A stretch of DNA of 64,000 nucleotides. Origin: Kribbella pittospori. Lineage in GTDB: Bacteria > Actinomycetota > Actinomycetes > Propionibacteriales > Kribbellaceae. Every line of letters starts with the position of its first letter. The first letter of the stretch is position 1. The DNA lies in assembly GCF_004331465.1 (NCBI RefSeq), contig NZ_SJKB01000022.1, positions 35,098 to 99,097 of the forward strand, in the 5' to 3' direction. A model generated the notes under the pieces. The model saw only the letters and a list, made by a program, of their open reading frames with translations, did not search any database and was not told where the DNA came from. Made by a program: the position numbers and the translations under genes. Below, in pieces: positions 23,891 through 31,982 of this stretch.

Positions 23891-25104
23891 CGCGTCGGTG
23901 AGACCGTCAGCGTGACTCCCGGCTTCGGCGTCGGGGCCTTGGCGGTCGGCTGGGTGCTGTTCGCCGGCGTCGGGTTCGGAGTCGAGGTCGGGGGGAGCGA
24001 CGTGGCCGGGGCCGGCGGTGGGACGAACGGTGCCTTGGTGGAGTCCTTGCAGGTCGCCGCGTCCACGTTCCCGTTCTCGTCCGGGCTCACCACGGCCTGC
24101 GGGAAGAGGTTGCTCGTCACTTCCGGTCGCTGACTGAAACTCGCCGCGCAGTCCTGCGGCTGCAGGCTGATCGGGTTGCCGTCCTGGTCGTACAGCCGCA
24201 CCGACACCTGCTTGCCTTGGGCATCGAACGGGTACAGGTTGGAGACGTTGCCCCCGCCGTACATGAGCCCGTCCGGCGGGTTGTACGTCGACGAACTGCC
24301 CGAGTAGTCCCCGTAGTTGTTGAGGAATCCGAACGATGCACCCATGTACGCCGCGGCCAGGAAGGCCGGGACCGCGATCGTCGCGACGATGTTGAGGGGT
24401 ATGACGTACCACAGCCAACGGCGGTCCTGCTGGGTCCGGCGGCCGATCCAGATCGAGATCGCGGCACCGGCCAGCGCGCCGACGACGGTGACCGCACCGG
24501 CGCCCCAGAGCGCGAAGAACCCGCCGCCGCCGATCACACCGCGGACCACCCACCAGACCGGCTGGCCGATCGAGACGAGCTCGTATCGGACGTTCGGCGG
24601 GATCTGCTCGATCATGCCGCGGATCGCGGTCGCACTCTGCTCACCTCGAGGAGTGTCCAGCACGATCCGGGGGTCGTGACCACGTAGCGCCCGGACCCCG
24701 AGGTACGCCGCGCCGAACAGCATCGCGAACCCGACGAACCCGAAGAACGCGCTCTCCTCATGCGACCAGGCGAAGACGCCGATGGCAATGAAGAACGGGC
24801 CGACGGTAGCCGCGATCAGGCCCCAGCGCAGTGCCTTCCGGCCGGCGTCGCGATCGGCCACCGGCTGCGTCCGCGGGGGATACCCGGCCGCGGTCCGCAG
24901 TTCGTCGGCGTACTGCCGCGGCGTACCCAACCGCTCCTGCAAGGCGGCGGAGGTCGGCTCCTCGTCGAACTCGCCGGCCACCTCGGTGAGGTGACCGCTG
25001 ACGTCCTCGAGCACGTCCTCCAGCTCGCCGGCCGGCAGGTCGCTCAGCTCGGCCCGCACCTGGGTCAAGTAGGTCGCGACCGCTCCGGTCAGAGTGCTGT
25101 TCAC
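23887..25104 (-). CDS. HAAS (DUF1700-like) membrane protein
   Basis: A 405-residue membrane protein. Residues 1-80 form the helical HAAS signalling domain (LTQVRAELSDLPAGELEDVL, GTPRQYADELR), then membrane segments around 90-110, 115-135, 195-230 and 240-265, an extracytoplasmic stretch with DAQGKQVSVRLYDQDGNPIS, and a Pro/Thr-rich C-terminal tail (about 345-405). The GTG start overlaps the PadR stop by 4 bp (GTGA). HAAS proteins are regularly encoded with PadR regulators and are thought to work in the same signalling unit; mechanism unknown. Confidence 0.82.
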   Translation of the reverse strand: MNSTLTGAVATYLTQVRAELSDLPAGELEDVLEDVSGHLTEVAGEFDEEPTSAALQERLGTPRQYADELRTAAGYPPRTQPVADRDAGRKALRWGLIAATVGPFFIAIGVFAWSHEESAFFGFVGFAMLFGAAYLGVRALRGHDPRIVLDTPRGEQSATAIRGMIEQIPPNVRYELVSIGQPVWWVVRGVIGGGGFFALWGAGAVTVVGALAGAAISIWIGRRTQQDRRWLWYVIPLNIVATIAVPAFLAAAYMGASFGFLNNYGDYSGSSSTYNPPDGLMYGGGNVSNLYPFDAQGKQVSVRLYDQDGNPISLQPQDCAASFSQRPEVTSNLFPQAVVSPDENGNVDAATCKDSTKAPFVPPPAPATSLPPTSTPNPTPANSTQPTAKAPTPKPGVTLTVSPTR

Positions 25105-25430
25105 GCCGCCTCCTTCTCCAGCAGCAGCACCGACATCGTGTCGGCGAAGTGGTTCCAGGTCTTGGTGGACCGGTCGAGCAGCTCCCGGCCGGTCTTGTTC
25201 AGCCCGTAGTACTTGCGGTGCGGCCCTTCCTCGCTCGGCTGCACGTACGACGTCAGCGCACCCGCCGCGAACAACCGCCGCAACGTCCCGTAGACCGACG
25301 CGTCCGCGACATCCTCCAGCCCGGCTGCCCGCAGCCGCCGCAGTACGTCGTACCCGTAGCCGTCCGCGTCCCGCAGCACCGCGAGCACCGCGAGATCCAG
25401 CACGCCTTTGAGCAACTGGCTCGTGTCCAT
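25101..25430 (-). CDS. PadR family transcriptional regulator
   Basis: A 109-residue PadR regulator: LLKGVLDLAVLAVLRDADGYGYDVLRRL and DASVYGTLRRLFAAGALTSYV are the winged-helix hallmarks, followed by the short dimer helix (LNKTGRELLDRSTKTWNHFADTM). The ATG has an AGGAGGGG site. Coupled to the HAAS membrane protein. Upstream lie a 10-bp inverted repeat in the leader and a 16-bp palindrome likely to be its operator. Confidence 0.9.
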   Translation of the reverse strand: MDTSQLLKGVLDLAVLAVLRDADGYGYDVLRRLRAAGLEDVADASVYGTLRRLFAAGALTSYVQPSEEGPHRKYYGLNKTGRELLDRSTKTWNHFADTMSVLLLEKEAA

Positions 25431-25445
25431 GACCCCTCCTCGGCG

Positions 25446-25483
25446 CACCGGGAGGAAGGACCCCTCAGACCGCCCTCCCGGTG
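25446..25483 (-). other. Inverted repeat in the padR leader
   Basis: Perfect 10-bp arms CACCGGGAGG / CCTCCCGGTG around an 18-nt loop, close upstream of the PadR start. It could fold in the mRNA leader or bind a regulator. Confidence 0.4.
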
Positions 25484-25508
25484 CTCTGCCCCACACACTA
25501 CTACACAC

Positions 25509-25524
25509 TGCGGAGTACTCCGCA
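25509..25524. promoter_or_regulatory. 16-bp perfect palindrome between padR and the AraC-type gene
   Basis: TGCGGAGTACTCCGCA, the most symmetric site in the divergent spacer and the best candidate for the PadR autoregulatory operator. It is about 65 bp from the AraC-DinB start, so both genes could be affected. Confidence 0.55.
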
Positions 25525-25589
25525 CCGCGACAGCCGTGGTCCGCAATTTCGATCAAGTGCGGAGGCGGCCGGGAGTGCAGAGTGGGGGT

Positions 25590-26516
25590 ATGGCGGATGT
25601 GTTCGAGGAGTTTGTGGCGGTGGTGGCCGAGGGGCTGGCCGGGCCGTGTGAGGCGGTGAACGGGGCCGATCTCGCCGGGCGGGTGCATCTGTCGCGGTTC
25701 CATTTCGATCGGGTGATCGGGGCGGTGGCGGGCGAATCGCCGTTCGCGTTCCGGCGGCGATTGTTGCTGGAGCGGGCGGCGTACCGGCTGCTGGCCGACC
25801 AGGTCGCCGTACTGGATGTTGCGGTGGAGGCCGGGTACGGGTCGCACGAGGCGTTCACGCGGGCGTTCGCCAGGGCTTATGGGATGTCGCCGCGGGAATG
25901 GCGGCGGGAGGCGTCGCGGGTGTTCTTCCTGAAGGCGCCCAGTGGGGTTCATTTTCAGCCACCGGCGGGTTTGCGCCTGCCGGCCAGGGAAGAGGTGAGA
26001 GGTATGGACGTACTGGTCAGGATGGTCGAGCACCACGTCTGGTTGACCGGCGAGATGATCGAGCGCGGTGGACGGCTCGACGCGGCGACGCTGGACCGGC
26101 CGATCGAGCTCTCGGTGGAAGGGATCGACGACGACATCTCGATCCGGTACCTGCTGGACCGGTTGGTCTGGCAGGAGGAGATGTGGCTGGCGTCGGTGGA
26201 GGACCGGCCGTTCCAGGTGCCGGAGTGCGGCCGGCAGGTGGTCACACCGATCTCCGAGCTGCGCGTGCGGCATGCGGAGGCGGGATCGAGGTTCGTTGCC
26301 TTGGTCAACCAGTTGAACGAGGACGGCCGCTTCGACGAGAGCTTCGTCGACACGACGTGCGAACCACCGCGCGTCTTCACGTACGGCGGAATGGTCGCGC
26401 ACGTACTCACGTTCGCCGCCCACCGGCGGTCACTGCTGATCGGCGCCTTCTACACCGCCGGTATCACCGACCTCGGCTTCGGCGACCCGATGCATTTCGT
26501 TGCCGAGGCCAAGTAG
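25590..26516 (+). CDS. AraC-type DNA-binding domain fused to a DinB-family domain
   Basis: A 308-residue protein. Residues 1-110 carry both helix-turn-helix motifs of AraC regulators (GRVHLSRFHFDRVIGAVAGE and VAVEAGYGSHEAFTRAFARA, with MSPREWRR). After a short linker the rest (about 120-300) is a DinB four-helix bundle (VRMVEHHVWLTGEMIERGG, LLDRLVWQEEMWL, MVAHVLTFAAHRRSLLIGAF) with the His positions typical of thiol-dependent transferases. AraC domains are usually C-terminal and partnered with cupins, so this order is unusual. Role may be ligand- or thiol-responsive transcription control. Its 3' end overlaps the convergent hydrolase by 67 bp. Confidence 0.82.
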   Translation: MADVFEEFVAVVAEGLAGPCEAVNGADLAGRVHLSRFHFDRVIGAVAGESPFAFRRRLLLERAAYRLLADQVAVLDVAVEAGYGSHEAFTRAFARAYGMSPREWRREASRVFFLKAPSGVHFQPPAGLRLPAREEVRGMDVLVRMVEHHVWLTGEMIERGGRLDAATLDRPIELSVEGIDDDISIRYLLDRLVWQEEMWLASVEDRPFQVPECGRQVVTPISELRVRHAEAGSRFVALVNQLNEDGRFDESFVDTTCEPPRVFTYGGMVAHVLTFAAHRRSLLIGAFYTAGITDLGFGDPMHFVAEAK

Positions 26517-27304
26517 TACTGGAAGAACCGGGTGGCTTCGCTCGCGACGTCGTACCAAATCTGGCCCTCGTAGCGGGCGTCCGGATCGGCGCGGAGGTTG
26601 TGATGACCGCCGTCGACCGAGATGAGCTGTACCTCTGCACCAGCGTTGTGTAGTGCATGGTGGAGGTGCTCGGACTGCTCGTAGGGCACGGTTTCGTCGC
26701 TGGTCCCATGGATGATCAGGAACGGCGGAGCGTCGGCGGTGACGTGAGCGATCGGGCTGGCGGCGCGGAGCTGTTCGGCGTGCGTACTCACGTCGCCGCC
26801 GACCAGAGCCGTCACGGCGGACGGTCGGTCGATCTGCATCTCGCCGCCCGGCCTTAGGAGATCGCTCGGGCCGCTGATCGTGACGACGGCTTGTACGTCG
26901 CCGCCGCCGGGGGCGAGGCCGGCTAGGGCAGCGAGGTGGCCGCCGGCCGATTGTCCCCAAACGCCGATGTGGTCGGTGTCGACGGGGAGGCTGAGCGGGT
27001 TGGACCGCAGCCAGCTGAGTGCGGCTTGGACGTCATGCAGTTGGGCAGGGAAGGTTGCTTGCCCGCTGTGCCGGACCGAGATGGCAACCGTCACGAAGCC
27101 CGCCTGGGCGAGCGCAGGATTCACGAACGGCAGCATGGCCGAGGATCGATCCCCGGGTCCCCATGCCGGACAACCGTCAATTCGCAGCACGGCAGGAGTC
27201 GGCTCGGTCAGCCGCGTCGGCATCAGGACGTCGAGGCAGAGCGGGATCCCGTCCGGGCTCGCGTACTGGATGTCCGGCAAGAAGGTGAGGTCGGTTTCAG
27301 GCAT
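26450..27304 (-). CDS. Alpha/beta hydrolase (esterase/lipase, BD-FAE type)
   Basis: A 284-residue cytoplasmic serine hydrolase. HIGVWGQSAGGHLAALAG holds the nucleophile Ser; FLIIHGTSDETVPYEQSE the acidic Asp; VDGGHHNL the His. The oxyanion region is PAVLRIDGCPAWGPGDR. The core ends near FFQYYL; the last about 19 residues are encoded opposite the end of the AraC-DinB gene and look non-conserved. ATG start, AGGAGGG site a little upstream. Natural ester substrate unknown. Confidence 0.82.
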   Translation of the reverse strand: MPETDLTFLPDIQYASPDGIPLCLDVLMPTRLTEPTPAVLRIDGCPAWGPGDRSSAMLPFVNPALAQAGFVTVAISVRHSGQATFPAQLHDVQAALSWLRSNPLSLPVDTDHIGVWGQSAGGHLAALAGLAPGGGDVQAVVTISGPSDLLRPGGEMQIDRPSAVTALVGGDVSTHAEQLRAASPIAHVTADAPPFLIIHGTSDETVPYEQSEHLHHALHNAGAEVQLISVDGGHHNLRADPDARYEGQIWYDVASEATRFFQYYLASATKCIGSPKPRSVIPAV

Positions 27305-27344
27305 TTGCCCGTACCCTCCTCCGCCCGAAGCCGGGGATCCAGAG

Positions 27345-27926
27345 CTATGCGACGGTGATCACCGTGGGTGCGGTCGGGGTAGTGAGGGTGTGGAGGTAGG
27401 CGCCGGCTACCACGGCGGCGGGAGTTGAGTCTGGGATGTCCCAGTCGGGTGGGATGCTCTCGGTGACCCAGCCTGGGGACACGACGTGGGCGCGGACGTG
27501 TTCGGGGAGTTCTCGGCGGGCCGCAGTGATGAAGGCCGCGAGGGCGGCGTTGACGGCCGTGCCGCCGGAACCGCCCTCCAACTCCGGTGCCGCGCCACCG
27601 GTGAGTACGACGACGCCGTTCGTCATCAGCGTGGCCGCGACCCGTAGTACCTCGATCTGGCCGAAGAGTTTGCCGGCGAAGTCCGTCTGGAGCTGGGCCG
27701 GGGTGAGTTCGGCCAGCGGGCGCAACGGTGTACCGGGACCGAGACACACGAGCCCGTCGAACGGCGCCAGGGCTCTCAGCGCATCCTCGAGCGACTCCGG
27801 CCGGCTGAGATCGACCGGCGGCTCTGACGACCGGGACACCCCGACGACCTCATGCCCCTCGGTCATCAGAAGGGCGGCGAGCGCACTTCCCAACGTGCCC
27901 GCGGCGCCGACCACGACGATTCTCAT
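27345..27926 (-). CDS. Short-chain dehydrogenase/reductase
   Basis: A 193-residue short SDR. MRIVVVGAAGTLGSALAALL is the GxxGxxG NAD(P)-binding loop; VSRSSEPPVDLS suggests NADP preference. The YxxxK catalytic pair is not visible: after VVLTGGAAPELEGGSGGTAVNAALAAF the usual Tyr and Lys are missing (the family of short SDRs with this trait is often annotated as short-chain dehydrogenase but may be non-classical). ATG at 27926 is chosen as it starts the Rossmann strand. No clear operon partner. Confidence 0.78.
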   Translation of the reverse strand: MRIVVVGAAGTLGSALAALLMTEGHEVVGVSRSSEPPVDLSRPESLEDALRALAPFDGLVCLGPGTPLRPLAELTPAQLQTDFAGKLFGQIEVLRVAATLMTNGVVVLTGGAAPELEGGSGGTAVNAALAAFITAARRELPEHVRAHVVSPGWVTESIPPDWDIPDSTPAAVVAGAYLHTLTTPTAPTVITVA

Positions 27927-28059
27927 GATCACCATCACTACCACGCAGGCGTGAGCCCGGCGGGTGGAGAATCCTGAGTGTGCTGCTTGGTCTCCGGTTA
28001 CCTCGCCCCGCGCGGATCCGTCGTACTCATGACGGGATTCGCTCGAGGAAGGTAACAAC

Positions 28060-29466
28060 GTGACCGGAACAGGTCCGGAGGACGCCCTGGCGGGAGCCTT
28101 CGAGCAGCAGCGCGATCGACTCGTGGCAGTGGCCTATCGCATGCTCGGGTCGCGGGTGGACGCCGAGGATGCTGTTCAGGAGGCGTGGCTGAGGCTGGCG
28201 CGTCAGGACGCGGACTCGATCGACAACCTGGCCGGCTGGCTGACCACGGTGGTGGGCCGGGTGTGCATCGACGTACTGCGTTCGCGCAAGGCTCGGCCCG
28301 AGGTGTCGTACGAAGATCAGCTCCCGGACCTCGTCGTGACGGAGGACGACGGCGTCGAGGACTCGGTGCTCGCCGAATCGGTCGGGCCGGCGCTGCTCGT
28401 GGTGCTGGATGCCCTTCGGCCTGACGAGCGGCTCGCGTTCGTGCTGCACGACATGTTCGCGGTGCCGTTCGCGGAGATCGGCCAGATCCTCGGCAGGTCC
28501 ACGGATGCGGCGAAGATGCTCGCCAGCCGGGCGCGACGGAAGGTGCAGGACACGCATCCTCCGCCCGATGAGCCGACCAAGCAGCGTGCAGTGGTCGAGG
28601 CGTTTCTCGCGGCGGCGCGGAGCGGAGACTTCGAAGGACGGCTGCGGGTGCTCGACCCGGACGTGACGTGGCGCGCCCACACCGCGCGCGGTGTCGTCAT
28701 CAGGCTGGGCGCGACCGAGGTGGCCGCGCGGGCTCTGCGCGGGGCCGAGACCGAGGTCTCCGCGCGTCCGGTCCTGGTCAATGGTCGGACGGGGATCCTG
28801 TCGTGGCGCCCGAACGGCGACCCGCTCAGCGTGATGGCTTGCACCGTGGTCGACGGCCGGATCGTCGAGATCCTGTCCGTGAGCGACCCGGCCCGCCTCG
28901 CGACGATGAGCCTTCCACCACGTCCCGGTGTTACCGACCGCGGTGCTGCTGAACGTCGTCTACCTCGCCATGGCGATCTTCGTAGCCTGCGGCCGCTTCA
29001 GCTCCTGAACCAGCTGAGTAGTCTGCGGGTTGTGAGCGTTGCGATTGAGGTGCTGGATGAGATCACCGACGAGGTGGAAGAGGCCTTCGGGCGGTTGATG
29101 CCGCAGTTGTCGGCGTCGGCTGGGCCGCTCGATCGGGAGGCGTTGGAGCGGTTGGTTTCTTGTGAGACCAACACTGTGCTGTTGGCACGCAGTGATGACG
29201 GCATCGTGGGCACTCTGACGTTGGTGATGTTCCCAATTCCCACCGGCCTGCGGGCGCGCATCGAGGACGTCGTGGTCGACGACGCAGCACGTGGCCAGGG
29301 CGTTGGCGCGGCGTTGACCGAGGATGCCCTGCGAATCGCGCGGCTGGCCGGCGCGAAGACGGTTGACCTGACATCCCGCCCTTCCCGAGCAGCCGCAAAC
29401 CGCCTGTACCAACGCCTAGGCTTCCAACCACGCGAATCCCAGGCCTATCGCTTCACGTTCGAGTAG
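28060..29466 (+). CDS. ECF sigma factor (SigJ/ECF41-like) reading through into a GNAT domain
   Basis: A 468-codon frame made of three parts. Residues 1-165 are an ECF sigma factor (region 2 RLVAVAYRMLGSRVDAEDAVQ, region 4 PFAEIGQILGRSTDAAKMLASRAR). Residues 170-285 are the SnoaL-like C-terminal domain typical of SigJ/ECF41, which tunes activity. Residues 325-468 are a GNAT acetyltransferase (DDAARGQGVGAALTEDAL, RAAANRLYQRLGFQPRE). The 40 residues between look like non-native reading: in another frame the same DNA encodes the end of a membrane protein. The sigma stop codon was probably lost by a deletion. A GTG at 29032 with its own -10 box may start the GNAT separately. Confidence 0.7.
   Translation: MTGTGPEDALAGAFEQQRDRLVAVAYRMLGSRVDAEDAVQEAWLRLARQDADSIDNLAGWLTTVVGRVCIDVLRSRKARPEVSYEDQLPDLVVTEDDGVEDSVLAESVGPALLVVLDALRPDERLAFVLHDMFAVPFAEIGQILGRSTDAAKMLASRARRKVQDTHPPPDEPTKQRAVVEAFLAAARSGDFEGRLRVLDPDVTWRAHTARGVVIRLGATEVAARALRGAETEVSARPVLVNGRTGILSWRPNGDPLSVMACTVVDGRIVEILSVSDPARLATMSLPPRPGVTDRGAAERRLPRHGDLRSLRPLQLLNQLSSLRVVSVAIEVLDEITDEVEEAFGRLMPQLSASAGPLDREALERLVSCETNTVLLARSDDGIVGTLTLVMFPIPTGLRARIEDVVVDDAARGQGVGAALTEDALRIARLAGAKTVDLTSRPSRAAANRLYQRLGFQPRESQAYRFTFE
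28910..29008 (+). pseudogene. C-terminal remnant of a membrane protein inside the sigma-GNAT junction
   Basis: In the frame one base after that of the sigma gene, 33 codons read AFHHVPVLPTAVLLNVVYLA then MAIFVACGRFSS and stop, a hydrophobic helix with a natural C-terminus. No start exists. It fits the tail of a deleted membrane protein gene joined to the sigma factor's 3' end. Confidence 0.5.
29019..29034 (+). promoter_or_regulatory. Internal -10 box and GTG for independent GNAT translation
   Basis: TAGTCT (29019-29024) is followed after 7 nt by GTG (29032-29034), which opens VSVAIEVLDEITDEV at the natural start of the GNAT domain. This matches the leaderless layout seen elsewhere in the window and would give a 144-residue stand-alone protein. 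Confidence 0.5.
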
Positions 29467-29516
29467 AAGCAGGCGACGTAGGGCGCGACGCATCTCGTCG
29501 CCCGCTGTCCACCGGT

Positions 29517-29580
29517 GACTTTGTGCACCGATCAACCACGAAAACGCCCCGTCCCGCGTGACCGATCCGTGCACAAAGTC
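29517..29580. repeat. Dispersed inverted-repeat element, copy 1 (ACTTTGTGCAC)
   Basis: Arms GACTTTGTGCACCGATC and GATCCGTGCACAAAGTC (16 of 17 complementary) flank a 30-nt loop. The layout recurs near the right end of the window (63787-63847), including GTGACCGATC before the right arm. No coding potential; lies in the 407-bp gap after the GNAT frame. Confidence 0.7.
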
Positions 29581-29664
29581 GTGTCGGGCAACCCACTCGG
29601 AGGCTGGCCGATCAGTCGGGGCATTGGTAACAGGGGATGGTCGCGGACCGGGATCGTCACGGAC

Positions 29665-29764
29665 GGACGTGCGGCACTCACCAAACACCCGGAGGCTGAG
29701 GTCGCCACGCTCACTTCGGGCGTGGAGGTCGACCGACGGGCAGGTTGGTGAGTGCGGCACGTCC
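29665..29764. repeat. 100-bp element with 20-bp terminal inverted repeats (MITE-like)
   Basis: GGACGTGCGGCACTCACCAA at the left end and its complement (19 of 20) at the right end bracket 60 bp that contain a second hairpin, CCACGC...GCGTGG (29705-29724). No direct target duplication is evident. It could be a miniature transposon derivative or a structured non-coding RNA or terminator. Confidence 0.6.
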
Positions 29765-29873
29765 GCTGAACCACACCTCACGTCCCATCACCTGCCGAAT
29801 CAGGTGGCGTCCACCTCACACGTTCCCGTGCCTTCGGTTGCCTGAGGCGCGTGGGGGCGAACTACCTGCGGAG

Positions 29874-31814
29874 TCAGTTGGTGGGGTCGTGGAGGTCTGG
29901 GCGTTGGGACGGGGTTTTGATGTCTACATCGATCGGGTGGACCTTGGCGGGCGCGGGGACCTTGCCGGTGGTGAGGGGGAGGTTGAGTTTGCTGCCGGCC
30001 AGGTCGATGTCGATGGTGGCGCCGGTGTCGTTGGGGGTGGTCCATTCGGTGTCGGACAAGGTGACGGCGAGGCCGAGGATGCGGCCCTTCGGGATCACCT
30101 CGTCCTGGGCGCGCAACGGGACGTTGACCGTGGTCCACTCGCCGGGCGTGAGCGGCTTCGGCTTGCTCAAGGAGGCGCTGTGGGCGGCGTCGATCCAGCC
30201 GCGGCTGACGATGCCGTGGTCGGTCTGTTCGGTGAGCTTCTCGACGGTGAAGTAGCAGCTGTCGTCGTAGTCGACGCTCGACCCTTCACACGTGCTGTCA
30301 TCAGTACGACGTACGCCGGTGTACCGCTCCGCTTCGCCGTACTCGATCAACCGAGCAGTGACCGGCGTCGTGATCGAGTCGGACTTGATCTTCAGCGTCA
30401 CCGTCGGCGTACCACTGATCCGGATCGAGCGCGGCAGCGGCGCGGACAGGAACATCTGCCGGCCCGCGATCACCTCGGACGGATCGGCGACGATGTCGTC
30501 CTCGGTCAGCTCGGGGTCGTCGGTGACAGTCACGGATCCCTTGCCCAGGGCACCTAGTTTGCCGTCGGACAGCGGGACCGGGATCGAGTGGTTCACCGCC
30601 GGCCAGGTCTTGTAGTCGCGCCAGACGTCGGGCGCGGTCTCGACCGATGCCACCGGCTCCTTCATCACGCCGTTCTGCAGGCCCTGCAGCCAGTAGTCGA
30701 ACCACTTGTGCAGTTCGCCGACCCACTCGTCGCGGCGGAACTCGAACGGGTCAACGTGGTCCTCGAGACCCAGCCACAGCTTGCGCGGCACGTTGTTCTT
30801 CGCCAGCGCCGCCCACCACTGCGAGAAGTGGTTGGTCTGCACGTTGTAGTCGCTCAGACCGTGCGTCATGAACACCGACGCCTTCACCTTGCCGGCGTCC
30901 TTCAGATAGTCCCGCTCGGCCCAGAACTTCGTGTAGTCGCCGGTGTCGTCGTCGTCGTTGTCCCCGAGATCGCCGCGAACCGCTTCACACGCAGGGCTGT
31001 CGTGCCCGACGTACCCGCCCAGCCAGGGCATGTAGTCGTCGGAGTACGGAACGCCGCCGGAGCGGGTGTAGTCGTACCACGAGGAGATCGCCGAGATCGG
31101 CACGATCGTCTTCAGTCCGCGGACGCCGGTCGCCGCGACACCGTTGGCCAGCGTGCCGTCGTACGACTTGCCGATCATGCCGACCGCGCCGTTGGTCCAG
31201 GTCGCGCGCACTGGTTGCCCGTCGGCGGTATGTGCGCTGTTGCGGCCGTTCAGCCAGTTGATCACCGCAACTACGGAGTCGATCTCGTCCTTGCCGCCGA
31301 CGTCGCCACAACCACCGGATCGGCCGGTGCCGACGATGTCGACGCCGACGACCGCGTACCCGCGCGGGACGAAGTAGTTGTCGTAGTACAACGGCATCTT
31401 CTGGATGACGCCGTTCTCGTCGTACGTCTTCTTCTCGCTCTCGTTGCCGCGTCCGCAGCAGGAGTAGTACGGCGACGCGTCCATGATCACCGGGATGCGC
31501 AGACCGGTCAGTTCGGTCTCGCTCGGCCGGACGATGTCGACCGCGATCACGTCGTCCTTGCCGTCGGAATCGGTGTCCATCGTGGTGTCGACGTACACGG
31601 ATTCACGGATCGCGGAGGCATAGTCGTAGACAGGCTCGGTGCTGTGCGTCGCCTGGTCGACGTACGGCGGTACGCCGGTGGCAGCCGGTGTCGGCGCGAC
31701 CGGTGTACCGGAGTCGTCCGGGAGCGGAGCAGCCGCAGCGGTACCGGTGACGGTTGCAAGGCTGAGCACGGTGGACGAGACCAGGATCGTCATCCTGGCG
31801 CGGACGGTCGTCAT
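29874..31814 (-). CDS. Secreted Xaa-Pro dipeptidyl-peptidase-like CocE/NonD hydrolase
   Basis: A 646-residue exported serine hydrolase of family S15. Signal peptide 1-29 (MTILVSSTVLSLATVTGTAAAA). The catalytic domain has GYAVVGVDIVGTGRSGG, the nucleophile in VGMIGKSYDGTLANG, Asp in THGLSDYNVQ and His in GLEDHVDPF. The C-terminal beta-sandwich (about 430-620) is the PepX_C/galactose-binding-like domain (ISGTPTVTLKIKSD, GLAVTLSDTEWTTPND). It would cleave N-terminal Xaa-Pro dipeptides or acyl esters outside the cell. Start ATG at 31814; an inner ATG six codons later is also possible. Confidence 0.88.
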   Translation of the reverse strand: MTTVRARMTILVSSTVLSLATVTGTAAAAPLPDDSGTPVAPTPAATGVPPYVDQATHSTEPVYDYASAIRESVYVDTTMDTDSDGKDDVIAVDIVRPSETELTGLRIPVIMDASPYYSCCGRGNESEKKTYDENGVIQKMPLYYDNYFVPRGYAVVGVDIVGTGRSGGCGDVGGKDEIDSVVAVINWLNGRNSAHTADGQPVRATWTNGAVGMIGKSYDGTLANGVAATGVRGLKTIVPISAISSWYDYTRSGGVPYSDDYMPWLGGYVGHDSPACEAVRGDLGDNDDDDTGDYTKFWAERDYLKDAGKVKASVFMTHGLSDYNVQTNHFSQWWAALAKNNVPRKLWLGLEDHVDPFEFRRDEWVGELHKWFDYWLQGLQNGVMKEPVASVETAPDVWRDYKTWPAVNHSIPVPLSDGKLGALGKGSVTVTDDPELTEDDIVADPSEVIAGRQMFLSAPLPRSIRISGTPTVTLKIKSDSITTPVTARLIEYGEAERYTGVRRTDDSTCEGSSVDYDDSCYFTVEKLTEQTDHGIVSRGWIDAAHSASLSKPKPLTPGEWTTVNVPLRAQDEVIPKGRILGLAVTLSDTEWTTPNDTGATIDIDLAGSKLNLPLTTGKVPAPAKVHPIDVDIKTPSQRPDLHDPTN

Positions 31815-31982
31815 GGCTGGGAAGGCTAGTCACTCCCGCGCCCCAAAGCCAGGCTCTGCCGGGATTGGCGGCGACTTGACGGCACACAGCGTGACCGGAC
31901 GCGGCTGGGCAGCGGTGACGGAGCGCGAATTCCGATAAGGTGACCGCCACCGCCCCGGGGGAGAGTACGGAAGGGTAGGCCA

